Shown: positions 8,540 to 17,394, counted from the first letter of the stretch. The stretch: DNA of 64,000 bases from Cellvibrionaceae bacterium 1162T.S.0a.05 (GCA_000964245.1 LANB01000001.1:3041501-3105500); one strand, 5' to 3'. Numbers and translations: made by a program. The notes: generated by a model from the letters alone, not told the origin.

Positions 8540-10131
8540 TGGCTTCTCCTACACCAACAAAAATTCTGGTTTACGGTTCGAATCTGGATGCTTGGTTGAC
8601 CCTTGTGGGTTTGCGAAAGTTATTGCAATTCCAGCTTAAACAGAACCTGGTGGAGCTGCATTTACTTGTCCCTTCGGAAACAGACAATCACAAATGTATT
8701 GCCGGTCACCCTGCCGATAAACGTTTCTTCGAAACCCTGGGTTTACCAGAGGCACAGTTGTTTGCCAGCTGTAAAGCGCAATACAGCCTGGGGAATGCGT
8801 ATCTCAAGCACGCGCAAGAGGGTATGGGCTTTCAACCCTATGGTGCCAGCGGTTTTACCTTTCAGGGTTTGAGTTTTTTACAGGTGTGGTCGCGTTTAAC
8901 TTTTTCTCAAAACAACGCACCGGCCTATAGCGATTTTTCACCCGCAGCGGTGTGTGCGCAAAACGGCCGTTTTTGTCACCCTCCCAAGGATACAAAAAAT
9001 CTACTGGCCTCGATGGACTATGCGATTAACATTGAGGCAGAAAGTTTAATCAAGGTGCTCAAGGCATCGATTAATACTCAGAGCGTAAGTTACGGTAACG
9101 TAGTTGCTGTTGTTTGCAATGAAGCGGATCGCAACCACCTGAGCGCACTGAAAACCGATAAGAACGAGCAGTTTGCTGCCGACTTGTTTATCGATGTGAG
9201 TCAAACCGGGGCGCTTCATACAATATTGGCCGAGCAAGGTGACCTCGACGGCAACAATGCGCAAGAGAGCAGTAAGAGCCCAAAGAGTAGTGAGAGTAGT
9301 AAGAGTAGTAAGAGTAAGGAGTGGCAAAGTGTCTGGGCAAAAGCCCCTCTGGATACCGACCCAAACTCACCTGTTTCTGCCTATGTTATGAGGACAAAAG
9401 TCGCGGGAAAAAAAGTCACGGGAGAGAAAGCAGAAACGCATTGGGAGCGCCACAGTGAGGTATATGGTGAAAAGTATTTCGCGGCTTTTGCTCAGGAAAA
9501 TCTGAATACCGACGCGCTTCTTGAGCAGTGGCAACACACCGATAAGGCCGCTGCCATTGTTGAGAAAACGTCAGTGAAAAACACGGCACCCGCGCAAAGT
9601 TGGACGGGCAATGTGGTGGCCCTTGGTCGTGCACTGTATCCAGAAGCTCTGGCATTTCTGTCGCCGATTTTTCTGCTTCACAAACAACTCCAACACTTGC
9701 TGCCATTAATTCCTGGAACAACAGATACACATTTGTGTGCGCAGGAATACAACCGTTTTTATACGCACTTTATAAAAAACCTGCAGGAACTTTGTGAATT
9801 GCATTCACTCTTTCCTTTCAATGCTGAGGGGCCGATAGGCGAGGGCTCTTCGCCGGATCTACAACATCGTTTACAACTCTTTCAGGAGCGGGCGCGCGTT
9901 GCCTTTGATGCGCAACCCTTGTTGCAGGAAGAAGAGTGGGCCGCGCTGCTTTTGGCTCTGGGCGTGACGCCACAGGCCTACGACCCAATGCTGGATAAAT
10001 ATCATTTTGATGAACTGCAAAGGAAAATGTTGGCGGGTCACACCCTGCTCAAACAGATGGCAGCCAAGGTGCCGCCACTGGGCCTGTATCGGGCCAGACT
10101 TTTGCAGCAGTTGCAGGCTCAGCATTCATAG
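8539..10131 (+). CDS. Degenerate tryptophan-halogenase homologue
   Basis: The 530-residue product aligns along its length with the two flanking halogenases but has lost the residues needed for catalysis. The dinucleotide-binding GGGTAGW is replaced by YGSNLDAW (residues 12-19), the lysine segment and WxWxIP are absent, LFIDCSG has become LFIDVSQ, and the GLSAGFLEPLEST region has become GRALYPEALAFLSP. A Ser/Lys-rich insertion (about residues 244-260) comes from a 9-bp repeat. The ATG at 8539 overlaps the upstream stop codon and has GGGAGG eleven bases before it, which favours translational coupling over a start at 8494. An uninterrupted frame this long argues for a retained, non-catalytic partner rather than a fresh pseudogene. 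Confidence 0.75.
   Translation: MASPTPTKILVYGSNLDAWLTLVGLRKLLQFQLKQNLVELHLLVPSETDNHKCIAGHPADKRFFETLGLPEAQLFASCKAQYSLGNAYLKHAQEGMGFQPYGASGFTFQGLSFLQVWSRLTFSQNNAPAYSDFSPAAVCAQNGRFCHPPKDTKNLLASMDYAINIEAESLIKVLKASINTQSVSYGNVVAVVCNEADRNHLSALKTDKNEQFAADLFIDVSQTGALHTILAEQGDLDGNNAQESSKSPKSSESSKSSKSKEWQSVWAKAPLDTDPNSPVSAYVMRTKVAGKKVTGEKAETHWERHSEVYGEKYFAAFAQENLNTDALLEQWQHTDKAAAIVEKTSVKNTAPAQSWTGNVVALGRALYPEALAFLSPIFLLHKQLQHLLPLIPGTTDTHLCAQEYNRFYTHFIKNLQELCELHSLFPFNAEGPIGEGSSPDLQHRLQLFQERARVAFDAQPLLQEEEWAALLLALGVTPQAYDPMLDKYHFDELQRKMLAGHTLLKQMAAKVPPLGLYRARLLQQLQAQHS
9268..9318 (+). repeat. 9-bp in-frame coding repeat
   Basis: Variants of (A/G)AG-AGT-AGT recur through this stretch and encode a Ser-Ser-Lys/Glu tract in the degenerate halogenase homologue. 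Gain or loss of a unit would keep the frame. Confidence 0.85.
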
Positions 10132-10176
10132 TACATAAAGTAGTACTTAAAATAGTACAGTAAACAGAACAGTAAA
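10129..10176. repeat. Four tandem 12-bp units between halogenase genes
   Basis: Units TAGTACATAAAG (10129-10140), TAGTACTTAAAA (10141-10152), TAGTACAGTAAA (10153-10164) and CAGAACAGTAAA (10165-10176) form a decaying tandem array. It begins with the TAG stop codon of the upstream gene and ends 24 bases before the next start. Confidence 0.85.
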
Positions 10177-10200
10177 AAATAATATTCAAAGAAAACGCTT

Positions 10201-11721
10201 ATGTTAGAAAATAAGATTCGCTCAATAGTCATCGTCGGTGGGGGCACAGCAGGTTGGATGACGGCTGCCGCAGCGTCCAAATTATTAAGAAACCAATATT
10301 GCGACATTCATTTGGTCGAGTCTGATGAGATAGGCATTATTGGTGTTGGCGAAGCCACCATTCCACAAATTCAGCTTTTTAATAAGGTGTTGGATTTGCA
10401 GGAAGACGATTTTGTACGTAAAACACAGGCAACGTTCAAGCTGGGAATTGAATTTATTAATTGGCGACGTCTGGGGCATTCTTATATTCACCCCTTTGGC
10501 TCCTATGGCATCAACATGTTGGGTATGGAATTCCATCATTTCTGGCTGCGTTTATTGAAAGAGCAGGGCAAAGCACCGGAGATTGAAGATTATTCCATTG
10601 CCGCAGTCGCCGCCAAGCAGAACCGTTTTATGCGGCCAATTCAACGCGTAAATTCGCCGCTGTCTGAAATTCATTACGCTTTTCATTTGGATGCTGGCTT
10701 ATACGGTCGTTACTTACGGGAGTTTGCTGAAGCACGCGGTGTAAAACGCACGGAAGGTAAAGTCGTGCAGGTTAAGCAACGCGAAGGCAATGGTTTCATT
10801 GAATCCGTTGTGTTGGAAAATGGAACGGCGATTGAAGGCGATCTGTTTATTGATTGCAGTGGTTTCAGAGGCTTGTTAATCGAGCAAACACTGAAAACCG
10901 GTTATGAAAGTTGGCTCGATTATTTGCCTTGTGATACGGCTGTGGCAGTTCCAAGTGCCAAGGTGGGTGAGCCGACGTCCTATACCAAGTCAACTGCGCA
11001 TACTGCCGGTTGGCAATGGCGTATTCCCTTGCAGCATCGTACCGGCAATGGCCATGTGTTTTCTTCGCAATATATGAGCGAAGATGAGGCAACGTCGATT
11101 CTGTTAAACAATCTCGATGGTGAGGCGCTGGCTGAGCCGCGAACCATTCGTTTTAATGTTGGCAAACGTAAAAAATACTGGAATAAAAACTGTGTTGCTA
11201 TTGGGCTGTCGAGCGGTTTTATTGAGCCGCTGGAGTCGACCGCAATTCACTTGATCCAGTCCAATATTGCGCGCTTGTTTAGCTTATTTCCAACGCGCGA
11301 TTTTCATCAAACTGACATTGATATGTTTAATAACCAGGCAAGCCTGGAAATGGATCGCGTGCGTGATTTTATTATTCTGCATTACATCGCAACTGAGCGC
11401 GATGATTCGGATTTCTGGAATTATTGTCGAACGATGGAAATTCCGGATTACCTGAAACGCAAGATCAGCATGTATCAAAACAGCGGGCGCATTTTTCGTG
11501 AAGATGAAGAGTTATTTAATGAAACAAGCTGGCTCGCTGTTATGCAGGGGCAGGGCATTGAAGCCAATGGCTACCACCCGGTTGTTGACACCATCAGTAA
11601 AGAAGAGCTTGCTGCGCGGGTGAATGACGTGCATCAGGTGATTGCCCGTTCTGTTGAAGAGATGCCGTCGCATCAAGCGTTTATCGATCGGTTTTGCAAA
11701 GCGGAAAAGCCGCAAATGTAA
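10201..11721 (+). CDS. Flavin-dependent tryptophan halogenase family protein
   Basis: This 506-residue protein is a close paralogue of the first halogenase in the cluster. It has GGGTAGW at residues 13-19, ATFKLGIEF with the catalytic-type lysine, WQWRIP for the WxWxIP signature and EPLEST with the conserved glutamate, so it should be active as an FADH2-dependent halogenase. The FADH2 must come from a flavin reductase elsewhere, since none is encoded nearby. It follows the degenerate homologue after a 69-base AT-rich spacer with 12-bp repeats, so it may be transcribed with it. Substrate unknown. Confidence 0.93.
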   Translation: MLENKIRSIVIVGGGTAGWMTAAAASKLLRNQYCDIHLVESDEIGIIGVGEATIPQIQLFNKVLDLQEDDFVRKTQATFKLGIEFINWRRLGHSYIHPFGSYGINMLGMEFHHFWLRLLKEQGKAPEIEDYSIAAVAAKQNRFMRPIQRVNSPLSEIHYAFHLDAGLYGRYLREFAEARGVKRTEGKVVQVKQREGNGFIESVVLENGTAIEGDLFIDCSGFRGLLIEQTLKTGYESWLDYLPCDTAVAVPSAKVGEPTSYTKSTAHTAGWQWRIPLQHRTGNGHVFSSQYMSEDEATSILLNNLDGEALAEPRTIRFNVGKRKKYWNKNCVAIGLSSGFIEPLESTAIHLIQSNIARLFSLFPTRDFHQTDIDMFNNQASLEMDRVRDFIILHYIATERDDSDFWNYCRTMEIPDYLKRKISMYQNSGRIFREDEELFNETSWLAVMQGQGIEANGYHPVVDTISKEELAARVNDVHQVIARSVEEMPSHQAFIDRFCKAEKPQM

Positions 11722-11902
11722 CTGCTTGCGCGTTCCCGAATACACTCTTGAAAAATCGCCGTGATGCAGCGCGCGGGCTTTGCGTGAAAGGCAGAGTAAT
11801 CGCTGCTATATTTTTTTAAATATAAAATACTTTTTCCTGGTTGACTTTGCTGCCGGGCTTTGTGACCATTGGGGCAATAATCGATCAAATACGAGGTCTA
11901 TT

Positions 11903-12562
11903 ATGTCCAATAAAGATAAAAAAAATCTGTCTCGACTTTCCCAGTCATTGTTTTTTCTTGTCGTTCTTATCGCATCGGCAATGAGTACGCAGGCGCAACA
12001 ACTCAATCCGAAATTCCACTATTTTATTGATGGTCAAGCTGTCCAGCGCGGTTGGTCCGTGGGTGACCCCGGTAACTGGTCCAAAAGCCTGGATGAAAAT
12101 GGTGAGGGTTTGTCTGCAAACGGCAAGCTATCAGTTGAAAAGGATGACTTTCAGGGTAAGGGTGATGCAATCCGCGGCGTTTGGGGCAAAAAGAAAATGC
12201 GTGGCGTACTCGGCTTGTATGGAAACGCGGTGGACTTGAGTGAAGTTGAGCATCGCGCAGCGTTAACCTTTGAAATCAAGGTCAACAAAAAACCAACACG
12301 GCCAGTGGAGTTGACGATGGATTGCGGTTACCCCTGCGGCGGGAAAGTGCAGATTCGTAAAACGCTGCAATCCGCTAAAAAGAAGCAGTGGTTCCTGATG
12401 CCCATCCCCTTGAATTGCTTTTCCGCTGAGGCTGAAAACTTCGATATCACCAAAATCAACGGGATTTTTAATTTGGCGACTGACGGCAAAATGGACGTGA
12501 GTATTGCGAATATCCGTCTTGAGCTCTTGCCGGAAGGTGAGAAAGGCTGTGCAGCGGAATAA
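11903..12562 (+). CDS. Secreted ExoP-type carbohydrate-binding domain protein
   Basis: The 219-residue product has a signal peptide (hydrophobic segment FFLVVLIASAMSTQAQ) and then a single domain resembling the C-terminal galactose-binding-like domain of ExoP-type GH3 beta-glucosidases. Recognisable segments are ELTMDCGYPCGGKVQI, WFLMPIPLNCF and a final MDVSIANIRLEL. In the known enzymes this domain follows the catalytic module; here no glycosidase is attached. ATG 11903 is used because GAGG lies six bases upstream and it opens the signal peptide directly. The position just after the halogenases suggests a link to sugar sensing or uptake, which is inference. Confidence 0.75.
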   Translation: MSNKDKKNLSRLSQSLFFLVVLIASAMSTQAQQLNPKFHYFIDGQAVQRGWSVGDPGNWSKSLDENGEGLSANGKLSVEKDDFQGKGDAIRGVWGKKKMRGVLGLYGNAVDLSEVEHRAALTFEIKVNKKPTRPVELTMDCGYPCGGKVQIRKTLQSAKKKQWFLMPIPLNCFSAEAENFDITKINGIFNLATDGKMDVSIANIRLELLPEGEKGCAAE

Positions 12563-12610
12563 GCGCTATTCCGGATTTCACTAAACAGCCCTTGCGTGTT
12601 TGAGGGTGGC

Positions 12611-12638
12611 CAATGGCGCTATTGTAAAAGCGCCATTG
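12611..12638. terminator. Hairpin at the end of the HDOD gene
   Basis: CAATGGCGCT (12611-12620) and AGCGCCATTG (12629-12638) form a perfect 10-bp stem with an 8-base loop. It overlaps the stop codon of the HDOD gene and lies between convergent genes. There is no T run, so a terminator role is uncertain. Confidence 0.4.
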
Positions 12639-13455
12639 CCGCTGCCATTTCGTCGCTAAGATCTTCCGCTTCTGCTGATTCAACATCGGGGTCCAGACCG
12701 AGGCGTTCAAAAGCGGTAACGCTTGCATAATCCACTTTTGCTAATGGAGATTCCGAGCCTGCATAACTTTGTAAAGTGGCCACTGTGACAATATCGGCAT
12801 AGTCAGGCTGCGCAACCTGACGGCTAAAATTCATGTATTCCATAGGGATCTGACGAAGCTCCTTGGGGAATTCCCAGGTTGTCAGGATTTTTACGCCCAG
12901 TTGAGGGTGGGCGTTGGTGATCACTTCATCGAGGGAAAAGCTGTCGCGCAATAAAACGGGGTGTTCTTCTGCATAGGAGAGGATCGGCAACACACCAATT
13001 TGATGAACGAGACCGGCGAGCGCCGCCTGATCAGGGCGGAGCTTACTGTAGTGTTTGGCCAATACGTGGCAAATGCCGGCTATTTCACTGGAGCGTGCCC
13101 ACACTTCACGCAAGCGTTTATCCACCAGGTCTGAGGTCGCCTGAAACATTTGCTCCATCGCGAGGCCTGTCGCCAGGTTGCAGGTGTATTGCATTCCGAG
13201 GCGCGACAAAGCCATAGCCAGATCTTCAATTTCCCGGGCAGCTCGGAAAAGTGGGCTATTGGCCACTCGAATAATCCGTGCTGTCAGTGCGGCGTCATTG
13301 GAGATCACATCCACCAGCTTCTTGATGGTGGCATTGGGGTCATCGGCGACTTCGCGGACTTTTAGCGCCATTTCCGGCAAGGTGGGCAAGACCAGACGGT
13401 CGTTGTCGATGGCGTTGTTGATGTCCAGGGACACCTTTTCGGCGAGTGCACTCAT
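12619..13455 (-). CDS. HDOD domain protein
   Basis: The 278-residue protein is almost entirely an HDOD domain, a catalytically inactive relative of the HD hydrolases used in bacterial signalling. Typical elements are LPTLPEMALKV near residue 24, the ISNDAALTARIIRVANS segment, and GLVHQIGVLPIL around residue 148, where the metal-binding HD pair of true HD enzymes is missing. No other output domain is attached. It lies next to ygfZ on the same strand, 77 bases away. HDOD proteins are linked to motility, cell cycle and c-di-GMP signalling in other proteobacteria; the partner here is unknown. Confidence 0.9.
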   Translation of the reverse strand: MSALAEKVSLDINNAIDNDRLVLPTLPEMALKVREVADDPNATIKKLVDVISNDAALTARIIRVANSPLFRAAREIEDLAMALSRLGMQYTCNLATGLAMEQMFQATSDLVDKRLREVWARSSEIAGICHVLAKHYSKLRPDQAALAGLVHQIGVLPILSYAEEHPVLLRDSFSLDEVITNAHPQLGVKILTTWEFPKELRQIPMEYMNFSRQVAQPDYADIVTVATLQSYAGSESPLAKVDYASVTAFERLGLDPDVESAEAEDLSDEMAAAMALLQ

Positions 13456-13532
13456 ATTCCCGTCTCAGTTTTTTCTCTGGTGCGCTTAAGCACCAGCCAG
13501 GTTGGATTTATCGGGGAATCAATGCGCCCCCT

Positions 13533-14525
13533 TTAACCAGGTATAGCATAGGGGAGTGGGGCCCACTGGAGTTTATTGCCGTCGAGAGTCACATTTTCTG
13601 AAAGATGGGCGCTATCCTGGCAGAGGACCAAAGCATCGAATGTATTGGCGGCAGAGGGAGCAAAACAAGCCAGACTACCGACATTTTTGGTATTGCCATC
13701 TTCGCCTTGCAGGCTGATGTCTTGCAAATAAGCGGGTTCACTCTCGTGATTAAAATTGACGCGATACAAGTGCTTTTTCAGCTGCCCCTTATAGTGCAGG
13801 CGCGCGATAATTTCCTGACCGGTATAACAGCCTTTTTTGAAAGAGACCGCACCGATGAGTTGGAAGTTTAATTCTTGCGGTAAAAATTGTTCAGCGGTGT
13901 CGGCACGCAGTTCGGCCTTGCCTGCGCGAATGTTTAACAGAGTCCATTGGTCTTCCGGCAGCGGGAGCATGCCTTCAAAAACGGTAGGCTTTGCCTGCGC
14001 ATTTGTCGGTACCCAAAGCTCCCACTGTTGGGCGCTATGACGCAACAGATAGTGCCCGGCCGCTTCACTGAAATTTCCGGGTTCAGGTAGCATCATTTCG
14101 AGCGCGTGCAAGCCTTCAGCGCCTGAATAAAAACCGATTAATTGATACTGTTCCTCCAGGCGAATACTGGCCTTGGAAAAAACGATGTATTTTTTCAAAG
14201 CGGCAAGAGCACTTTCCGCGATGCTGGCATGCAGACGCAGGGCGAAAGTGTTTTCCGCCATTTTGATCAGGTCAAAGCTGCTTAGCATCCGGCCCTTTGG
14301 GTTGCAGTGCGCACCCGCTACGATTTTTTGCTTAACCGAGTGGGCCAGGTCACATGTCAGTTGGCCTTGTAAGAATGTCTCCGCGTCTGGACCTTCAACA
14401 ATTAAAAGTCGCCAGCCCTGAAGATTAAACCAGGCTTGCGCGTGGTTGAGCGCATCCAGATAGCGTGTATCGTTCATGCCGGTTTTGTTGTCGAGGTCAG
14501 TTAAGAGGCTTTGCCAATCACTCAT
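13533..14525 (-). CDS. ygfZ: Folate-binding protein YgfZ, Fe-S cluster maintenance
   Basis: This 330-residue protein is a YgfZ/GcvT-like, tetrahydrofolate-binding factor that supports assembly or repair of certain iron-sulfur enzymes such as MiaB. The diagnostic motif KKGCYTGQEIIAR with the functional cysteine is present around residue 230. The N-terminal FLQGQLTCDL segment is also typical. It is divergent from sdhE, an arrangement common in gammaproteobacteria. Length is normal for the family. Confidence 0.93.
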   Translation of the reverse strand: MSDWQSLLTDLDNKTGMNDTRYLDALNHAQAWFNLQGWRLLIVEGPDAETFLQGQLTCDLAHSVKQKIVAGAHCNPKGRMLSSFDLIKMAENTFALRLHASIAESALAALKKYIVFSKASIRLEEQYQLIGFYSGAEGLHALEMMLPEPGNFSEAAGHYLLRHSAQQWELWVPTNAQAKPTVFEGMLPLPEDQWTLLNIRAGKAELRADTAEQFLPQELNFQLIGAVSFKKGCYTGQEIIARLHYKGQLKKHLYRVNFNHESEPAYLQDISLQGEDGNTKNVGSLACFAPSAANTFDALVLCQDSAHLSENVTLDGNKLQWAPLPYAIPG

Positions 14526-14646
14526 GCGTTAATCTTGTTTACGTAGTGGTGTCGTATAGGGTTTAAGGCGCGATGCGTTATACTGCGGGTCTGAGTCTGT
14601 ATAAAAACGCTATCACCAGCACAGTATAAAGAAATTGGAGTAAGTA

Positions 14647-14889
14647 GTGGACTATCATCGACTTCGCTGGGCCAGCCGACGCGGTATGTTGGAGCTGGAT
14701 TTAATTCTGGAGCCCTTTCTTGAGAATGTGTACCCCACGTTGACGGAAGAAGAACAAGTTTTGTACCAGCACTTACTCGAAAGTGAAGACCAGGATTTGT
14801 TTAATTGGTTTTTGAATAAGACCGTGCCGAAAGATGAAAGCACCGCACGTATTGTTAAGGTCATTCTAAAACACACTGGCATGCAATGA
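14647..14889 (+). CDS. sdhE: FAD assembly factor SdhE
   Basis: This 80-residue protein promotes covalent attachment of FAD to succinate dehydrogenase. The hallmark RRGMLELD motif is at residues 11-18. Translation starts at GTG 14647 with GGAG six bases upstream. Its stop overlaps the start of the membrane-protein gene that follows by four bases (ATGA), so the pair is translationally coupled, as in the cptBA/ygfYX pair of enterobacteria. Confidence 0.95.
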   Translation: MDYHRLRWASRRGMLELDLILEPFLENVYPTLTEEEQVLYQHLLESEDQDLFNWFLNKTVPKDESTARIVKVILKHTGMQ

Positions 14890-15311
14890 GGCGGTTTGAG
14901 CTGCGCGCTTCACGCCTGTATTTTGCACTGAATTTATTGGTGCATGGCCTTGCCTTTGTCGTCGTTGCGTTCGCATCCATCAGCCTATGGCTAAAATGGA
15001 TTGCGCTGGCGTTTTGTCTCCTGAGTTACATTGTCGCGGAGCGCGCACGGACGAAAAACCTGCGGTATCAGTCCCTTTTATTTAACGGTGAATTATTTTC
15101 ACTTGTGGATCAGGCTGGAAAGGATGTCGAGATTGTCTTGCGATCCGGAGTTTGGTCAACGCCCTGGATGATAGCTCTGCCTTATTGCTTAATGCGGCCC
15201 TCAGAAAGAAAAGGTGTTCAGTTGATTTTTCGGGATTGTCTTGCCGATGAGGACTGGCGTCAATTGCGTGTGATTTTACGAACGCAAATTCAGGCCCTGG
15301 ACCAAGCCTAA
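14886..15311 (+). CDS. ygfX: YgfX/CptA-type membrane protein
   Basis: The 141-residue product has two closely spaced membrane helices (about residues 12-45) and a C-terminal cytoplasmic part, matching the YgfX/CptA family always found beside sdhE. In Escherichia coli the protein was described as a toxin affecting FtsZ and MreB with YgfY/SdhE as antidote, although SdhE is now known mainly as a flavinylation factor. Sequence conservation in this family is low, so the assignment rests on topology, size and the 4-base overlap with sdhE. Confidence 0.75.
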   Translation: MRRFELRASRLYFALNLLVHGLAFVVVAFASISLWLKWIALAFCLLSYIVAERARTKNLRYQSLLFNGELFSLVDQAGKDVEIVLRSGVWSTPWMIALPYCLMRPSERKGVQLIFRDCLADEDWRQLRVILRTQIQALDQA

Positions 15312-15421
15312 ACCCATTGACAAACCCATTCACAAAACACTCCAGGGGTCTTCCTGGCCAATAAAATTAAACCTGGAAAAATTAAGGTGAATAGTTTTAC
15401 TGTTGCGCTTTGGTTTTGTTG

Positions 15422-17059
15422 TTATCGGGTTTTTTCCGGCGCTGATACAATAATTTCCTGAGCCGCAAAATTGGTGGGCACCAGCATACTGTCAACGGCA
15501 ATCTCCGCTGTCTCTGGAAAATCCAGGGAATAGTGGAGGCCACGACTTTCCTTGCGACCCATTGCCGATTGAATAATCAATTCAGCCACCACAGCGAGAT
15601 TCCGCAATTCGATCAAATCAGAACTGACTTTGTAGTTTGAATAGTATTCATGAATTTCTTTTTGCAGTAAGTGAACACGGTGAGACGCGCGCTCAAGGCG
15701 TTTAATGGTGCGTACAATTCCGACATAGTCCCACATAAAGCGCCGCAGTTCGTCCCAGTTGTGTGAAATGACAACGTCCTCGTCGGAGTTGGTTACGCGG
15801 GATTCGTCCCAATCTTTCGCAGTGATGGGCGTTGCAATTTTGCCAATGCTGTCGGCAATAGATGCCGCCGCCGAATGGGCGTAAACAATACATTCCAGCA
15901 GGGAGTTGCTGGCCATGCGATTGGCGCCGTGCAGGCCAGTGAACGATGTTTCGCCAATGGCGTAGAGGTTTTTTAAATCGCTGTGGCCGTGAGTATCAAC
16001 CACAATGCCGCCGCAAGTGTAATGCGCAGCGGGCACCACCGGAATCGGTTCACTGGTAATGTCGATACCGTACTGCAAGCAGCGTGCTTGTATCGTCGGA
16101 AAGTGCTCGCGAATAAATTCCGGGCTTTTATGGCTGATATCGAGATACAGACAGTCTGCACCCAGGCGTTTCATTTCGTGGTCAATTGCACGTGCAACCA
16201 CGTCACGCGGCGCTAATTCCTTCAGCGGGTGAAAGCGTTCCATAAAGGCCTCGCCACTGGGCAGCCGGAGGATGGCCCCTTCGCCCCTCAGGGCTTCGGT
16301 AATCAGAAAAGATTTGGCTTTCGGATGGTAAAGGCAGGTTGGGTGAAATTGATTAAATTCCATATTGGCGACACGGCAGCCTGCACGCCAGGCCATGGCA
16401 ATGCCATCGCCGCTGGCGCCGTCCGGATTGGTGGTGTAAAGGTACACCTTACTGGCGCCGCCGCTTGCAAGCACGGTGGCTTTGCAGCTGAAGGTTTCGA
16501 CACGGTCTTCGGCAATATTCAGTACGTAAGCACCGGTGCAACGTAAACGCCGTGTTGCCGGGTCTGCCTGTTTAATCAGGTCGACGGCGACGAAGTTCTC
16601 AAAGAGGCTGATATTCCTTGCTGCTTTAACGCGTCGAACCAGGCCATTTTCTACGGCGCGCCCCGTGGCGTCTTTACTGTGAATAATGCGTCGGTGGCTG
16701 TGGCCTCCTTCGCGTGTGAGATGGTATTCCCCTGAATCTTCTGCGCGAGTGAAGTCGACGCCGAGGTCAATGAGCCACTCAATGGCCTGGCGGCTATTTT
16801 CAACGGTAAATCGGACCGCATCCTCATGGCAGAGGCCGCCACCGGCTTCGAGTGTGTCGGCCACATGGGATTCGACGCTGTCTGCCGAATCGAGCACAGC
16901 GGCGATCCCCCCTTGTGCATAGCGTGTGGAGCCACTTTCGAGTTTGCCTTTACTCAAAACGGCTACGGAGAGGTGGGAGGGCAGTTTGAGGGCCAGGCTA
17001 AGGCCAGCGGCACCACTACCAATGACGAGAACGTCGAAATTGTGATGGATCTTGTTCAA
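15422..17059 (-). CDS. nadB: L-aspartate oxidase
   Basis: This 545-residue flavoprotein oxidises L-aspartate to iminoaspartate in the first step of NAD synthesis. The N-terminal FAD-binding motif is [16 protein letters not shown], and the active-site stretch [14 protein letters not shown] is intact. The C-terminal helical domain is complete. The start is TTG at 17059: an in-frame stop lies upstream and no ATG or GTG is available, and the N-terminal length then matches known NadB. Position between sdhE/ygfX and rpoE is the usual gammaproteobacterial arrangement. Confidence 0.96.
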   Translation of the reverse strand: MNKIHHNFDVLVIGSGAAGLSLALKLPSHLSVAVLSKGKLESGSTRYAQGGIAAVLDSADSVESHVADTLEAGGGLCHEDAVRFTVENSRQAIEWLIDLGVDFTRAEDSGEYHLTREGGHSHRRIIHSKDATGRAVENGLVRRVKAARNISLFENFVAVDLIKQADPATRRLRCTGAYVLNIAEDRVETFSCKATVLASGGASKVYLYTTNPDGASGDGIAMAWRAGCRVANMEFNQFHPTCLYHPKAKSFLITEALRGEGAILRLPSGEAFMERFHPLKELAPRDVVARAIDHEMKRLGADCLYLDISHKSPEFIREHFPTIQARCLQYGIDITSEPIPVVPAAHYTCGGIVVDTHGHSDLKNLYAIGETSFTGLHGANRMASNSLLECIVYAHSAAASIADSIGKIATPITAKDWDESRVTNSDEDVVISHNWDELRRFMWDYVGIVRTIKRLERASHRVHLLQKEIHEYYSNYKVSSDLIELRNLAVVAELIIQSAMGRKESRGLHYSLDFPETAEIAVDSMLVPTNFAAQEIIVSAPEKTR

Positions 17060-17182
17060 GTTGTCGCTGCTACTCTTTTTTAATACTGCTGATTAATGCT
17101 GTTTTCTCTCAACTCATTTAGCTCAAGTGATACCAGCCATGCTTGGTCGCTACGCTAAAGTCACCTCCACCAGGAGACAATT

Positions 17183-17221
17183 ATGAGCATTGCGAGCGAT
17201 AAAAGAAAAGAGGTAGTCTAG
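17183..17221 (+). CDS. Candidate 12-codon leader ORF upstream of rpoE
   Basis: ATG 17183 is preceded by AGGAG seven bases upstream (CAGGAGACAATT) and opens a frame of 12 codons (MSIASDKRKEVV) ending in TAG. The ribosome-binding site is better than that of several real genes here. It lies in the 507-base gap between nadB and rpoE. Whether it is translated is unknown; it could be a leader peptide or chance. Confidence 0.3.
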   Translation: MSIASDKRKEVV

Positions 17222-17241
17222 GGCCTGCTTCTGCGAATGAA

Positions 17242-17291
17242 AAGCCACCTGGTTAACTGCCTCAAGGTTGTTGTACGTAAGCCACCTGGTT
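17242..17291. repeat. Direct repeat of 13 bp in the rpoE leader
   Basis: AAGCCACCTGGTT occurs at 17242-17254 and again at 17279-17291. The centre-to-centre distance is 37 bp. No function is evident. Confidence 0.8.
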
Positions 17292-17368
17292 TTTTCTCAC
17301 TTGACCCCCATATCTGGATACCAGGGTTACGAATATCAGGTAAGTAATAATATGAATGTGCTGACAAT

Positions 17369-17394
17369 GAACCAAACCGCTTTTTGGCAGTCTA
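17369..17394 (+). promoter_or_regulatory. Candidate sigma-E (AlgU-type) autoregulatory promoter
   Basis: GAACCA at 17369-17374, a 15-base spacer and GTCTA at 17390-17394 resemble the sigma-E consensus (GAACTT, then TCTGA or GTCTAA). It would start transcription near 17400, about 165 bases upstream of the chosen rpoE start. Autoregulation of rpoE by its own product is well established in relatives. The two mismatches in the -35 keep this tentative. Confidence 0.4.

Noticed and set aside
14647-15311. Independent toxin-antitoxin module (cptBA)
   Set aside because: The pair is the conserved sdhE-ygfX housekeeping unit; SdhE has a well-supported flavinylation role, so a defence or addiction role is not supported here.
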